Assembly: GCF_016772475.1 (NCBI RefSeq)
Contig: NZ_CP068595.1
Coordinates: forward strand, 1,798,001-1,862,000
Length of the DNA: 64,000 nucleotides
Direction: 5' to 3'
Source: Paenibacillus sonchi
Lineage (GTDB): Bacteria; Bacillota; Bacilli; Paenibacillales; Paenibacillaceae
Within the stretch, counting starts at the first letter, position 1. Each line of letters starts with the position of its first letter. A program made the position numbers and the translations under genes. The notes beneath the pieces were generated by a model. The model made no database searches. It had not been told where the DNA came from and worked only from the letters and a program-made list of their open reading frames with translations. Positions 34,087 to 45,698 of the stretch are shown piece by piece.

Positions 34087-34861
34087 GCCGGTCATAGTAG
34101 GTGTCGCAGAGTCTGAACTCACTGTCTTTGAAAAAACAGCCCCGGTCTTCCATCGCTCCGCGCACAGACATTTTGGCCAAGTCCATCATATTGTGGTCCC
34201 GGCTCAGGTGTGCCAGATACGTGCGTTTGGTCCGCCCTGTAAGGATTTCACTCAGCGCCGCGCCAGCCGCCTCATTGGACAGATGGCCCAAATCGCCGAG
34301 AATCCGCCGCTTCGTGTTCCAGGGATAACGTCCCATCCGCAGCATCTCGATATCATGATTGGCTTCAAGTACAAGGACATCGGCATCCGAGATCGCCGTA
34401 CGCACTTTATCGCTCACATATCCCAGATCTGTCGCCACACACAGCTTCTCTTTGCCATCATAAAAGTTATACCCCACCGGCTCAGCCGCATCATGCGAGA
34501 TGGCAAACGACTCTACCCGCAGACTGCCGAAATCCCTATACTGCCCCGTCTCCAGAACAACCCGGTTCTGCTCGGCAATATTGCCGATTCCCTTCTCAAT
34601 CGCCCCCCAGGTGTTCGTGTTGGCATAGATCGGAAGATCATATTTGCGCGCCATCGCCCCGAGTCCCTTAATATGATCCGAATGCTCATGCGTAACCAGA
34701 ATTCCATCGATATCCTGTCCGGTCAGCTCGCGCATGGCCAGCAGCTCGTCAATCCGCTTCGCGCTGAGGCCCGCGTCGATCATTAGTGTCGTTTCGCCGT
34801 TGCGCACCACCGTCACGTTCCCGGTAGAACCGCTGGACAGCACTGTAAAAGATATTCCCAT
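34055..34861 (-). CDS. yycJ: YycJ/WalJ metallo-beta-lactamase-fold hydrolase
   Basis: MBL-fold enzyme, 268 residues, encoded in the Wal operon of Firmicutes and proposed to act on DNA or nucleotides (mismatch repair exonuclease role reported for the Bacillus protein). Seen: SSGSTGNV at the N-terminus, metal-binding THEHSDHIKG near residue 57, SHDAAEPV, DLGYV, and HLSRDHNM near the C-terminus. ATG at 34861 with GGGGAG five bases upstream. Lies 18 bp after yycI. Confidence 0.93.
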   Translation of the reverse strand: MGISFTVLSSGSTGNVTVVRNGETTLMIDAGLSAKRIDELLAMRELTGQDIDGILVTHEHSDHIKGLGAMARKYDLPIYANTNTWGAIEKGIGNIAEQNRVVLETGQYRDFGSLRVESFAISHDAAEPVGYNFYDGKEKLCVATDLGYVSDKVRTAISDADVLVLEANHDIEMLRMGRYPWNTKRRILGDLGHLSNEAAGAALSEILTGRTKRTYLAHLSRDHNMMDLAKMSVRGAMEDRGCFFKDSEFRLCDTYYDRPTPWDKVSHS

Positions 34862-34879
34862 TTCTCTCCCCTGCTCCTT

Positions 34880-35620
34880 CTACTCTGTTGTCTTGGGACT
34901 GATAATGTCCGCACTTATGGCATCTACGTAGTAGGCATTGCCATTCTCCAGCATGAACCGCCACATGGGCGAAGCTACCTGGCTCTCGGAATTGAACAGT
35001 TCGCCGTAATATCCGAGCTCAATTTCCTTCACCACTGAATTTTCCGGAAAATATTTCTCAATCAGACTGCTGAGCGCCTGGGAGGCCGGAAGCACCTTCT
35101 GCACATTATCACTGCTGCCGGCCCCAATCTGAATCTTCGGCCAGCGGTAGGCGATTATTTTTTGATCACTGTTAATCAGCTCCAGCCTAACCCTGAACAG
35201 CGACCACTTCTTGTCCACCAGCGGATGAAGCACGAATTTGCCGACCTCGCTTTCCTGTGAATCGAAGCGGTAATTGGCGATGTCCGGGATCTGTCCCTGC
35301 AGTGCAGTGCTCAGCTCGGTAAATGAGGAATAGATCAGCTTGCTGTCTACCGGCTCCTTAAGCTCAACGGGCGGTTGGTTCTGCTCCTCACCAGAGTAAT
35401 GGTACGTAATGTCCGGCAGCTGTGGTGTGGCGGCCGGAATTGGACACAGAACCCGGATGTCTTTCTGTTCCATGACAGCTTGCGTGTCCTGGGACAAGGA
35501 GGTGAAATCAAGGTTGGCGCTGGCCTGATCCCGCAGATCAATCCAGAGCTGGTAGCACAGCAGCAGATTCAGCACCAGAAAGGCGTATATCAGCACATTT
35601 TTTGCTCTTCCCCAGTCCAT
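34880..35620 (-). CDS. yycI: Two-component regulatory protein YycI
   Basis: Membrane-anchored modulator of the WalK kinase, 246 residues. One N-terminal membrane segment (NVLIYAFLVLNLLLCYQLW), which contacts WalK together with YycH, then an extracytoplasmic domain with two YycI/YycH-like beta-rich modules, ending FMLENGNAYYVDAISADI. GGAGGACAAGGC precedes the ATG. Follows yycH by 39 bp. Confidence 0.92.
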   Translation of the reverse strand: MDWGRAKNVLIYAFLVLNLLLCYQLWIDLRDQASANLDFTSLSQDTQAVMEQKDIRVLCPIPAATPQLPDITYHYSGEEQNQPPVELKEPVDSKLIYSSFTELSTALQGQIPDIANYRFDSQESEVGKFVLHPLVDKKWSLFRVRLELINSDQKIIAYRWPKIQIGAGSSDNVQKVLPASQALSSLIEKYFPENSVVKEIELGYYGELFNSESQVASPMWRFMLENGNAYYVDAISADIISPKTTE

Positions 35621-35659
35621 GCCTTGTCCTCCTCAAACGTTTTTTTGTTAGCTGTACGC

Positions 35660-36951
35660 CTAATTCAGCGTGAGCACAGTGCCGTCGTTAAGCGTGACCC
35701 GCCATACCGGAGTCAGCCGAAGCTTCTCTCCCTGTACTTCAGGGACATAGGCTGGGGTAAGCTCCTTCACCACTGATGCCTGACTGAGCCGCGCCAGCCG
35801 CTTCTCCAGTCTTTCGCCAAACGACAGGTCCACAATTCTCTTAACCGCTTTGCTCTCATCTACAAACATCAGCGAACGCTCATAAGAGGATACAGTTCCC
35901 TGCTGCAGTTCTAGATTAATTACCCCGTACTGCAGCTGCGGCTGGCTGATAATCGGATATGAGCCATAAGGTGAAGAGCCATAGAACTGCTGAAAGGAGA
36001 CTTTGCGCTCCTGCCTGCCTTCTTCCGTAGCCGCCAGCCGGTAGGTTCCATTCCAGCCCCCGTGCTCATTGACAAAATCAACGGCCTCCAGCGCATCCTT
36101 GGCCGGTGTGCTCTCTCCGGCTGGAAGAGCAGCCGGATCGCTGTAGCTCATCCAGTTCTGCTCTTGGTCCACCTGGAGGCTGCGTTTGCTGTCCGTATAA
36201 ATCTCGGAGCCGTCTTTTTCCGGAATATATCGGGTGCTTCCCGCATCAAAAAAAGATTGCTCTGCATCTGCTGAATGGTATACATGCCCAGCGGCATTTC
36301 AACTTCAACCATGGATACCTTCGCTGCCGGCACATAATAGTCGCTGTTCACGGCCTTATAATTCGTCAGGTCGCTGCCAAAGTCCACATGCTGCTGCACA
36401 TCCTGCACTGTGAGATCGGCCTTGGCCGCTTCATACACGATATCGCCCCGGGTACTGAAGAAGACAGCATGCGCTTTGGAATCATTCTTGATATTGTAAA
36501 TCCAAATCCGGTCAATGCTCTCCCCTTCAAACAGCGAATCCGGAGACAGCTGCATTACACGCTGCAGCAGGGTTACGGGAATGCCTGAACCGAACGACAG
36601 CTCGATGCCCGGGTTTTCATTCCGGATTTTGTTCCAGTCGAAGTCCTGCACCGACCGCCGTTGGAAGCTCTCAAAGCCCCGGCCTTTCAGGCGGTTGAGG
36701 ATCAGATTATAGAAGGTAGTATTGGGATAGAAAAGCGTATGCTTGCTCTGCCCCATATGGATAATCATTTTGTCGGGGTATAGCAGGTTCTCTACCTTTT
36801 CCTCCGGCCCCATATTATCAGTCTTTACATACAAATTCTCCGACATGACCGCAGAATCACTGCCCGGCAGCCGGTAAATCAGATAATAGCTCTCTACAAG
36901 GCTTCCAAATACGAGCAGCGTAAGAATCCAGGATTTTACTTTTTCTTTCAT
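35660..36951 (-). pseudogene. yycH: Two-component regulatory protein YycH, frameshifted
   Basis: Partner of YycI and inhibitor (in B. subtilis) or activator (in S. aureus) of WalK. The frame that starts at 36951 (membrane segment SWILTLLVFGSLVESYYLIY, then YycH domain) goes out of frame in a run of seven A (36248-36254, T7 on the coding strand) and stops at 36148. Adding one T restores NLFFDAGSTRYIPEKDG and joins smoothly with the second frame 36172-35660 (VDQEQNWMSYSDPA ... WRVTLNDGTVLTLN). So a single base is missing in an otherwise complete gene of about 430 codons. Sequencing error, phase-variable slippage and true loss are all possible. The product as written would be 267 residues long and lack the C-terminal half. 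Confidence 0.85.
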
Positions 36952-38783
36952 GACGCACTCCCCCCTTCCTGCTTCAAAGGCAAGGTAAAGGTAACGAGTG
37001 AGCCCTCATTCAATTCGGATTGGAGGGATATGGAGCCGCCATGCGCTTTGACAATTTCCCGGGCAATGGACAACCCGAGGCCTGTGCCCCCCATATTGCG
37101 GGAGCGGGCCTTGTCCACCCGGTAAAACCGCTCAAAGATCCGTTCGATATCCTTCTTGGGGATTCCTATACCAGAATCCCGGACTGATATCGCCAGCATT
37201 CCCTCTTCATTCTTCAGGGCCTCCAATTGAATCATCCCGCCTTCCGGCGTATACTTCAGCGCATTGGAAACAAGATTGCCCAGTACCTGGTCGATTTGAT
37301 CCCGGTCAAGCCAGGCACTCGCCACGTCCTCGCGGACTCTGGTACTGATATGAATCCGCTTCTGGCGGATTTGAAAGGAGAAGCGGTCGGCCACATCCTC
37401 CAGCATTTCGGAGATATCCGTCTGCTGAATGCGCAGGCTGGATTCCTTCGAATCCAGGCGCGAGAGATGCAGCAGATCTGTCACAAGACGGATCATTCGC
37501 TCTGTCTCATTGCGGATGACGCCAACGAACCGCACAGCAAGCTGCGGATCTTCAAGTGCGCCGTCATCCAGGGCTTCGGCATAGCTTTTGATGGTCGTCA
37601 GCGGTGTCCGCAGCTCATGTGACACATTCGCTACGAACTCGCGGCGGGACTCTTCCAGATTCTCCTGCTCAGTAACATCCTGCAGAACCGCAATCGTCCC
37701 CGCAATCCCTCCGCCTTCCCGGCGGTGAATCGGCGTGAAGGTCACCCGCACAATGTTAGGATCTTCTCCGCCCATTGGGGACAGATGAAGCATGGCCGAC
37801 TGGGCATTGCCCTGGGCAAGCGAGCCGGACTGCTCATGATCCAGACCCAGCAGCTCATCCAAGGGAGCGCCTTCGGGAAGCGGACCTTCCGAACCCAGCA
37901 TATGCGCTGCCCGGGTGTTCATCAGAATCACTCCGCCGCTCTCATCAGTGGCAACGACGCCGTCACTCATATTGGCAAGAATGGAGGCCAGCTTCTCCTT
38001 TTCCTCTTCATTCTGGGACAGGGCATCCCGCAGTCTGCCTGTCATATAATTAAAGGCCTGGCTTAGCTGGCCAATCTCGTCGTTGCCGAACACCGGCATC
38101 TTGCGGTTATAGCGTCCTTCGGCTACTGCGGTGGCATGACGGGTCATTTCCTTGATCGGATGGGTGATCGTATGCGCCAGAATAACACCAAGAACGGCTG
38201 TCAGCGCCAGCGCCAGCAGCAGCCCGGAGAGAAATACACTGTTGATCCGGCTGATGGTGGCATACAGATCCTTCATATCGGCAGCAATATAAATGGCCCC
38301 AACCACCTTGTCACCGGATAGCACCGGCTTGGCGACTACCTTCTTGCGCACATTATCATCCGCAATAATATATTCCTCGTTATCGCTGATTCCCTGCAGG
38401 GCACGGCTGACTACCGTCTGTGTATTGCGCTGGCCAACATAGTCATTTTGCGAAGGCACCGAAGTGGTGATAATCTTGCCGCTTGCATCCAGCACCTGAA
38501 TTTCGGCACCACTGATATACAGATTGTTGACCATTCCGCGCAGACTCTCCACAGCCGTCTCTTCATCTGCCGTTCCGGCTTCGCTGCCGAACTTATCGGC
38601 GGTCAGAATTGACAGCATCTCCGCCCGCGCTTTCAGATCCTTGGTGAAATTATCGGTTAGTGAATTCTTCATCGAGCTGACAAAATACACACCGATCAGC
38701 TGCATGGCGATCAGAATCAGCAGCACATAAATAATAATAAGCTTGGCCTGTATCGTCCGGAAAAAGGACAGTCCCTTCATCAC
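36948..38783 (-). CDS. walK: WalK (YycG) sensor histidine kinase
   Basis: Essential kinase of cell-wall metabolism, 611 residues. Membrane segments at 13-35 and about 185-207 enclose an extracytoplasmic Cache/PAS-like loop. HAMP to about 260, cytoplasmic PAS at about 265-375, HisKA with phospho-acceptor in VSHELRTPL near residue 389, HATPase with [14 protein letters not shown] (N box), [10 protein letters not shown] and GTGLGLSIA. It is of the usual size and order. Overlaps yycH by 4 bp and walR by 4 bp. A Noc-binding-like site lies at 37054 inside it. Confidence 0.97.
   Translation of the reverse strand: MMKGLSFFRTIQAKLIIIYVLLILIAMQLIGVYFVSSMKNSLTDNFTKDLKARAEMLSILTADKFGSEAGTADEETAVESLRGMVNNLYISGAEIQVLDASGKIITTSVPSQNDYVGQRNTQTVVSRALQGISDNEEYIIADDNVRKKVVAKPVLSGDKVVGAIYIAADMKDLYATISRINSVFLSGLLLALALTAVLGVILAHTITHPIKEMTRHATAVAEGRYNRKMPVFGNDEIGQLSQAFNYMTGRLRDALSQNEEEKEKLASILANMSDGVVATDESGGVILMNTRAAHMLGSEGPLPEGAPLDELLGLDHEQSGSLAQGNAQSAMLHLSPMGGEDPNIVRVTFTPIHRREGGGIAGTIAVLQDVTEQENLEESRREFVANVSHELRTPLTTIKSYAEALDDGALEDPQLAVRFVGVIRNETERMIRLVTDLLHLSRLDSKESSLRIQQTDISEMLEDVADRFSFQIRQKRIHISTRVREDVASAWLDRDQIDQVLGNLVSNALKYTPEGGMIQLEALKNEEGMLAISVRDSGIGIPKKDIERIFERFYRVDKARSRNMGGTGLGLSIAREIVKAHGGSISLQSELNEGSLVTFTLPLKQEGGSAS
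37054..37067. promoter_or_regulatory. Noc-binding-site-like sequence inside walK
   Basis: ATTTCCCGGGCAAT differs at one base from the 14-bp Noc-binding consensus ATTTCCCGGGAAAT of B. subtilis. One-mismatch copies can arise by chance, and the site is inside coding sequence. noc itself is at the window edge. Confidence 0.35.
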
Positions 38784-39505
38784 AGCCCTCCGCTTTTGGG
38801 GCTATGCATCAAATAACCAAGTCCGCGCCGGGTAAAAATATACTCCGGTTTGCTGGGATTCTCCTCAATCTTCTCTCTCAGACGGCGAATCGTCACATCG
38901 ACGGTCCGCACATCCCCGAAATACTCGAAACCCCATACGGCCTGCAGCAAATGCTCCCGGGTCATTACCTTGCCGGCGTGGCGAATCATATAATAGAGCA
39001 GCTCATACTCGCGGTGTGTCAGATCGAGCGGTTCGCCTTCCTTATAGACCATATACATATCGGTGTCCACAAAAAGGCCAAAATGATGTATCCCCTGCTT
39101 GCTTTCCAGCGGTTCACTGAGAGCTTCCGAGGGAGCCGGCTTATGCTGGCGCCGCATTTGGGCTTTGACTCTGGCCAGCAGTTCCCGCGTGCTGAACGGC
39201 TTGGTCACATAATCATCTGCGCCAAGCTCCAGTCCCAGTACCTTGTCTATCTCCCCGTCTTTGGCGGTAAGCATAATAATCGGGATATCCAGATGCGCTG
39301 AACGCACCTCACGGCAGACATCCATGCCGTCCTTGCCGGGAAGCATGAGATCGAGCAGCATCAGGTCGGGCCGTTTGGACAATGCCAGCTCTACTGCACT
39401 ATTGCCGTCAAAGGCGCAGATCACCTCATAGCCCTCTTTTTCCAAATTGAATTTCAATATATCAGCAATAGGCTGTTCATCGTCTACTACCAGAATCGTC
39501 CCCAT
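38780..39505 (-). CDS. walR: WalR (YycF) response regulator
   Basis: OmpR-family regulator of autolysin and cell-wall genes, phosphorylated by WalK. About 241 residues. Receiver ([25 protein letters not shown] ..., Asp in [10 protein letters not shown] near residue 53, [14 protein letters not shown]) and C-terminal winged helix ([30 protein letters not shown]) at about 135-238. ATG 39505 is preferred (GGAG nine bases upstream, N-terminus of family length); an ATG at 39511 adds two residues. First gene of the Wal operon, leading with the kinase by a 4-bp overlap. Confidence 0.97.
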   Translation of the reverse strand: MGTILVVDDEQPIADILKFNLEKEGYEVICAFDGNSAVELALSKRPDLMLLDLMLPGKDGMDVCREVRSAHLDIPIIMLTAKDGEIDKVLGLELGADDYVTKPFSTRELLARVKAQMRRQHKPAPSEALSEPLESKQGIHHFGLFVDTDMYMVYKEGEPLDLTHREYELLYYMIRHAGKVMTREHLLQAVWGFEYFGDVRTVDVTIRRLREKIEENPSKPEYIFTRRGLGYLMHSPKSGGL

Positions 39506-39635
39506 CTGCATATGCTCCGCTTCACCTTTCTAACCATACTTATCATTGATGCTCCTATTTTAACATACCTGTCCTGGCGTCACACCCTACGATACGCAAT
39601 CTTATCTGGCGTGAAACATATAAACCCTTAAATTT

Positions 39636-39662
39636 TTAAAAGCCGCCCGAAATCGGACGGCC
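39636..39662 (-). terminator. Terminator of the M23 peptidase gene
   Basis: GCCGTCCGA pairs with TCGGGCGGC on the minus strand (one G-U pair), loop TT, then TTTTAAAAATTT. 20 bp after the stop. Confidence 0.75.
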
Positions 39663-39680
39663 CTGAGCTGAAGATATGAA

Positions 39681-41231
39681 TTATTGCAGATACTTCATAG
39701 GATTGATCGCGGTCCCGTTCTTGCGGATTTCAAAATGCAGATGCGTTCCGGTTGAACGTCCGGTGCTGCCCATGATTCCGATGGATGCACCCTGCTCAAG
39801 CCGCTGTCCCTGAGAGACTGAAATTCTGCTAAGATGTCCATAATACGTGATATAACCGTTATGATGATCTACAATAACCACGTTGCCATACCCGTTCTGA
39901 ACGCCAGCGAAGCTGACCGTCCCGGCATCGGCTGCTTTGATTGTACGATTGCCGGATACCAGATCGACGCCCTTATGTACGCGGCCCCAACGTTCGCCGT
40001 AGCTGCTGGAAATTGTCGCCCCACTAACGGGCCAGGCGAACATCCCTGTACCTTCTCCGACCACCTTCGTTCCACGGTACACCACTTCCGGCAGTGATGC
40101 TTGCACCACGGTCTGTCCCAACCACTCTTCCTTGACGACCTGCCCATTTTCTTTGGTCAAGCGGTATTGCATGGTTTTGAGACCGGTCTGTCCGGGACGG
40201 ACCACTTTGCTCTTGCCGGCGGTGAGCTGATCGCTCGTGCGGACAATCACTTCCGGCTCGGTCACTACCTGTTCCGCCACCTGCTCTACGGTAACAACCG
40301 TAAGGGCGGGCTGTGGTACCGTCAATTGCAGAGTATCTCCAATTTGCAGTGTCAGTTCTTTAACCGTAGGGTTGTTCTTGAAAATCTCAGCCTGTGTCGT
40401 ATCGTACAGCTTGGCGATTCCCGAGATCGTATCGCCTTCCTGGACCGTATACGTCAACGGCTCTTCTTTTCCCTCTGTAAGCGCCTTGACCGCTTCATCT
40501 ACACTTAAAACCTTGTTCGGATCGGCTTTGACCGGCACAATGGACACTTGCTCCCGGATCGCCGCAGATTCTACGGTGTCAGCGCCTGTATTCGATGCCT
40601 TGGCCGAACTTGCAGCAGCCGTTTTCTTGAGCCGGGCTCCTGTGGAAGCTTCAGCTTGCGGCAGATAGTGCTCCTTCACACCTTTTAATACCGCTGCTGC
40701 AGTCTCCTGGTCCTTTACGGTTCCAAGCACCTCGCCGTCTACCGTTAATTGGACGCCTACAGCATAAGCTTTGAGCATACCGTCCAGCTTATCCAGTGTC
40801 TTACGGCTGTCTATCTGGGGTTTAAAAGCTCTTTCCGCTTCTGTGGTAATTCCGTCCGTTTGCAGTACCATCACCGACTCAGGATACTTTACTTGGTATT
40901 CCTTCCGCTTCTGTTCAAACAGCTGATCGAGCTCGGCCTCCTGGCTAATTCTGCCGATTTCCTCGCCCTTCACCAGAACCTTGTAATAAGTTACCGTATT
41001 GGCGGTCACATATCTTTTTTCGGCTCCGACCAGAAAGGCACCCAACAGCACCAGACCAGCGGAAGCCGCAATCCAGGAGCGCCGTAATCTCCGGGGTTTG
41101 GTTTCTTGATGAAAGACATCAGTATCGCTAGCGGCATCGCTGCCCTGTTGACTTGCTGCACCGGGTTCTACAGAACGCGCGTCCTCGTTTCGCAGTTTCC
41201 CCACCTGGCGCATGAACTTAAATCCCTTCAT
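39681..41231 (-). CDS. M23 family peptidoglycan DD-endopeptidase with LysM and G5 domains
   Basis: Cell-wall hydrolase that cleaves stem-peptide cross-links, 516 residues from ATG 41231 (GAAAGGGAGAG upstream; the longer frame to 41363 has no site). One membrane anchor (SWIAASAGLVLLGAFLVG, about residues 48-65), a G5-like/Csm-type linker region with VTYYKVLVKGEEIG, LysM (YTVQEGDTISGIAKLYDT, near residue 265), a G5 domain (VVRPGQTGLKTMQYRLTKENG), and C-terminal M23 with HKGVDLV and HLHFEI as zinc ligands (His, Asp, His). Lies 170 bp upstream of walR in the minus direction; WalR commonly activates such enzymes. Confidence 0.93.
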   Translation of the reverse strand: MKGFKFMRQVGKLRNEDARSVEPGAASQQGSDAASDTDVFHQETKPRRLRRSWIAASAGLVLLGAFLVGAEKRYVTANTVTYYKVLVKGEEIGRISQEAELDQLFEQKRKEYQVKYPESVMVLQTDGITTEAERAFKPQIDSRKTLDKLDGMLKAYAVGVQLTVDGEVLGTVKDQETAAAVLKGVKEHYLPQAEASTGARLKKTAAASSAKASNTGADTVESAAIREQVSIVPVKADPNKVLSVDEAVKALTEGKEEPLTYTVQEGDTISGIAKLYDTTQAEIFKNNPTVKELTLQIGDTLQLTVPQPALTVVTVEQVAEQVVTEPEVIVRTSDQLTAGKSKVVRPGQTGLKTMQYRLTKENGQVVKEEWLGQTVVQASLPEVVYRGTKVVGEGTGMFAWPVSGATISSSYGERWGRVHKGVDLVSGNRTIKAADAGTVSFAGVQNGYGNVVIVDHHNGYITYYGHLSRISVSQGQRLEQGASIGIMGSTGRSTGTHLHFEIRKNGTAINPMKYLQ

Positions 41232-41451
41232 GAAACTCTCCCTTTCAGTCCGCCCATTCCCACTGCAAAGAGCGGTCAAGCTTTGTTTTACGTCCCCTCT
41301 TATATATGCTGGAGCATTTATTTTTCTATTTGCGTTAGTGTGAATAATCAAGTTGTAAGGCACATGAAAAAGGTTACAAAAAATTAACCCTTTATAGTCC
41401 TTTTTTACTGTACCACAGCCGGGAGAAATATTTCAACTTTACACACACGAC

Positions 41452-41477
41452 AAAACCCGCCAATTAAGCGGGTTTTT
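41452..41477 (-). terminator. Terminator of the gene ending at 41528
   Basis: AAAACCCGC (41452-41460) and GCGGGTTTT (41468-41476), loop CAATTAA. The stem works in both directions. Confidence 0.75.
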
Positions 41478-41527
41478 CCAAAAATATGACGATTAAACAG
41501 CGTGCCCGTGTCCAAAAAGTGACAGTT

Positions 41528-42184
41528 TTAATTTTGCGAAGGGCCAGCAGTTTCCGGTGTAAGCATTTTCATTAGGGTATCGTATTCTTCTTGATCTACG
41601 TACTTCGCTATGACCTGCTGCAAATCCTTGACTTCACTCTCCGTCAGGCCATCCTCCATTGCCTTGGATATTTTTTGCATTTCCTCCTGCGGCAGCTTCG
41701 CCATTAAGATATTGAAAATATTGGTTTTTTCATCGGCAGGCAGATTATTCTTCATGTCCTTCATCGCTTCTGGTGTCATTACCAATTTCTGATCAAGGGC
41801 ACTTCCGCTTTGCTCCTCATTAATGGACGCTTCCCCCATCACAGGCAGAGCATCCTCAGGGGCATCTTCCTCCCCAGCTTTCTTGCCGCTGCCGTTTACA
41901 TCGCTGCTGACAGTACCGTCCGCCCCGCTTATATCCTTCTCCTGATCACGGGGTGCTGTAACTTTCTGCTCCTCTGTTTGGTCTGAGGCTGGCTTTGAGT
42001 TCATCCCCGTCAGACTTTTCATGAATCCGCCGATACCCGGCTCTGGCCCGTCCAGCTTGATATCAAAGCTTGCCAGTACGGATTGAATATACGTATTGAC
42101 GACAAAGGCTGTGGTCAAAATGGATAGCGCACTCGCCAGCACCATAATTAGACAGACGGCAAGTGCATGTTTTACGATTTTCAT
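41528..42184 (-). CDS. Hypothetical secreted or membrane-anchored protein, acidic linker
   Basis: 218 residues from ATG 42184 (AAGGGAG eight bases upstream; an ATG at 42190 lies too close to the site). N-terminal membrane segment (LAVCLIMVLASALSILTTAFVV), then an extracytoplasmic acidic region with low complexity (EEQKVTAPRDQEKDISGADG) and two helical blocks (PADEKTNIFNILMAKLPQEE and DLQQVIAKYVDQEEYDTLM) near the C-terminus. No family can be named with confidence; the C-terminal blocks resemble those of spore- or wall-associated proteins of unknown function. Stands alone with its own terminator, between the M23 gene and purA. Confidence 0.75.
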   Translation of the reverse strand: MKIVKHALAVCLIMVLASALSILTTAFVVNTYIQSVLASFDIKLDGPEPGIGGFMKSLTGMNSKPASDQTEEQKVTAPRDQEKDISGADGTVSSDVNGSGKKAGEEDAPEDALPVMGEASINEEQSGSALDQKLVMTPEAMKDMKNNLPADEKTNIFNILMAKLPQEEMQKISKAMEDGLTESEVKDLQQVIAKYVDQEEYDTLMKMLTPETAGPSQN

Positions 42185-42336
42185 CTTCATCTCTCCCTTG
42201 CTTCTTCTGTTCATTGCCAATCTCCGGAGAATCAGGCCTTTGGTTCTTCTATTCTTCCAGTATTGACTAGAACAGAGGCTGGGAAACGTCTTTGGGCGGA
42301 TAAAGAGACTGTCTGAATAGCATAATTCTGAGATAT

Positions 42337-42362
42337 AAAAAAGGAGCCTCAGCTGAGGCCCC
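42337..42362 (-). terminator. Terminator of purA
   Basis: The core GCCTCAGCTGAGGC is a perfect palindrome, extended to GGGGCCTC / GAGGCTCC on the minus strand, followed by TTTTTTATAT. Confidence 0.75.
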
Positions 42363-42388
42363 TCAAAGGATAAAACGGATATTCAAGT

Positions 42389-43783
<1,395 letters not shown>

Positions 43784-43830
43784 CTAAAGCACAATAATCA
43801 GTGTAACAGCGGGACTTTTTAAAGTCAAAT

Positions 43831-43869
43831 AAAAACGAACGATCCCACAAGGAAATGTGTGATCGTTCG
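43831..43869 (-). terminator. Terminator of dnaB
   Basis: CGAACGATC (43836-43844) and GATCGTTCG (43861-43869). On the minus strand TTTTTATTT follows. 20 bp after the dnaB stop. Confidence 0.85.
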
Positions 43870-43888
43870 GATATTGTGCGAAAACTGC

Positions 43889-45250
43889 CTAACCTGCAAA
43901 CGGTTCGTTATGAGCACGCTCGTAGTTGACGAACTTGTTGAAATTTTTCAGAAACACAAGCTCTACGGTGCCCACGGGACCATTACGCTGTTTGGCAATA
44001 ATAATTTCGATGATATTTTTCTTCTCGGTATCCTGGTTATAATAATCGTCACGGTATAAGAAGGCCACGATATCGGCATCCTGCTCGATCGAACCGGATT
44101 CACGAAGGTCACTCATCATCGGACGTTTATCCTGACGCTGTTCTACACCACGGCTGAGCTGGGACAGGGCAATGACCGGAACATCGAGCTCACGGGCAAT
44201 CTGCTTCAAGGTACGGGAGATTTCCGATACTTCCTGCTGGCGGTTCTCACCGGCCTTGCCGCGCCCCTGAATGAGCTGCAAATAGTCGATGACGATCATA
44301 CCGAGGCCTTTTTCCTTCTTCAGTCTGCGGCATTTGGCCCGGATATCCGTAACCGTAACACCGGGAGTATCATCAATATAGATTTCTGATTCGGACAACG
44401 ACTGAATGCCCATCGTCAGCTTCGACCAGTCATCATCGCTTTTGAAGTCACCGGTACGCATAATATTGGCATCCAGATTGGCTTCAGCGCAGATCATACG
44501 CTGAACCAGCTGCGGCGCCGACATTTCCAGGCTAAAGATAGCTACAGTCTCTTTGGCCCGCACCGCTACATTCTGGGCAATATTCAGCGCAAACGCTGTT
44601 TTTCCTACAGAAGGACGGGCAGCCACAATAATCAGATCATTGCGCTGAAAGCCGTTGGTCATATGATCGAGATCCACAAAGCCGGTAGGAATCCCTGAAG
44701 TGCCGCCCTTATTCTGATGAAGCAATTCTACACGGTCAAACACCTGCATAAGTACATCACGGATCGCAATAAACCCGCTGCCGCTGCGCCGGTTGGAGAT
44801 TTCCAGAATCCGCCGCTCGGCATCGCTCAGCATATTAGCTACATCTTCCCCGCCGGTATAGCCTTCGCTGACAATCTGAGTTGCTGTACGGATGAGACGG
44901 CGCAGCATCGCCTTCTCTTCAATGATCTGGGCATAATAATCGACGTTGGCCGCAGTCGGTACCGCATGTGCCAGCTTCGCCAGATAGCTCACTCCGCCGA
45001 TATCCTCAAGCTGTCCCTTGTCCTGCAGTCTGGACGTCAGTGTAACCAGGTCAATCGGCTGGCTCTCTTCTCCGAGCTGCACCATCGCTTCAAATATCAT
45101 CTGATGCGGTTTATCGTAGAAGTCTTCGGTATTCACCCGCTCCATCGCGGTAATCAGCGCTTCATCCTGCAGGAGCACAGCACCGATTACGGCCTGCTCC
45201 GCCTCCAGGTTCTGCGGGGGAATCCGATCGAAAAAGAGATCTCCACCCAT
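43889..45250 (-). CDS. dnaB: Replicative DNA helicase DnaB
   Basis: Hexameric 5'-3' helicase at the replication fork (named dnaC in B. subtilis). 453 residues, no intein. N-terminal primase-interaction domain (residues 1-105; PPQNLEAEQAVIGAVLL), linker, and RecA-like ATPase: Walker A ARPSVGKTAFALN near 210, Walker B MIVIDYLQLI near 312, and Arg finger region VIALSQLSRGVEQR. GGAG precedes the ATG. Follows rplI by one base; probable operon gdpP-rplI-dnaB. Confidence 0.98.
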   Translation of the reverse strand: MGGDLFFDRIPPQNLEAEQAVIGAVLLQDEALITAMERVNTEDFYDKPHQMIFEAMVQLGEESQPIDLVTLTSRLQDKGQLEDIGGVSYLAKLAHAVPTAANVDYYAQIIEEKAMLRRLIRTATQIVSEGYTGGEDVANMLSDAERRILEISNRRSGSGFIAIRDVLMQVFDRVELLHQNKGGTSGIPTGFVDLDHMTNGFQRNDLIIVAARPSVGKTAFALNIAQNVAVRAKETVAIFSLEMSAPQLVQRMICAEANLDANIMRTGDFKSDDDWSKLTMGIQSLSESEIYIDDTPGVTVTDIRAKCRRLKKEKGLGMIVIDYLQLIQGRGKAGENRQQEVSEISRTLKQIARELDVPVIALSQLSRGVEQRQDKRPMMSDLRESGSIEQDADIVAFLYRDDYYNQDTEKKNIIEIIIAKQRNGPVGTVELVFLKNFNKFVNYERAHNEPFAG

Positions 45251-45251
45251 C

Positions 45252-45698
45252 TTACTCCTCCGTTACCTGAACCGTGAGGTTAGCCTTTACTTCAGTATGC
45301 AGCTTCACCGTTACCTGAAATGTGCCCACATGGCGGATTGGATCACTCAGTTCGATTTTGCGTTTGTCAATGGTGATGCCGTGGGCAGCTGCCAGAGCTT
45401 CACCGATCTGTTTGCTGGTAATGGCACCGAACAGCCGGCCGCCTTCGCCTGCTTTGGCCTTCAGCGTCAGCGTCAGTTCATCAAGCTTCTTCCCCAGCTG
45501 AACAGCTTCCTCTTTCTCCTGATCCTTGCGGCGCTTTTCTGCAGCCGCCTGATTCTCCAGCGTCTTTACGTTGCCTTCAGTAGCCGGGCGAACCAAACCC
45601 CGCGGCAGCAGGAAGTTGGATGCATAGCCCTCTGATACCTCTTTAACCTGCCCTTTTTTGCCTTGACCCTTAACATCTTTTATGAAAATGACCTTCAT
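45252..45698 (-). CDS. rplI: 50S ribosomal protein L9
   Basis: 148 residues. N-domain [33 protein letters not shown], then the long helix ([21 protein letters not shown]) and the C-domain ([15 protein letters not shown] ... [13 protein letters not shown]). Overlaps the end of gdpP by 4 bp, so the three are translationally coupled. Conserved position beside gdpP and dnaB. Confidence 0.98.
   Translation of the reverse strand: MKVIFIKDVKGQGKKGQVKEVSEGYASNFLLPRGLVRPATEGNVKTLENQAAAEKRRKDQEKEEAVQLGKKLDELTLTLKAKAGEGGRLFGAITSKQIGEALAAAHGITIDKRKIELSDPIRHVGTFQVTVKLHTEVKANLTVQVTEE

Noticed and set aside
41280-41400. Leader upstream of the M23 gene considered as a riboswitch
   Set aside because: The M23 gene could be preceded by a c-di-AMP (ydaO) leader, but none of the conserved segments of that class was found.
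45615-45660. Possible unusual codon stretch at the rplI/gdpP overlap
   Set aside because: The four-base overlap is the common translational coupling arrangement.
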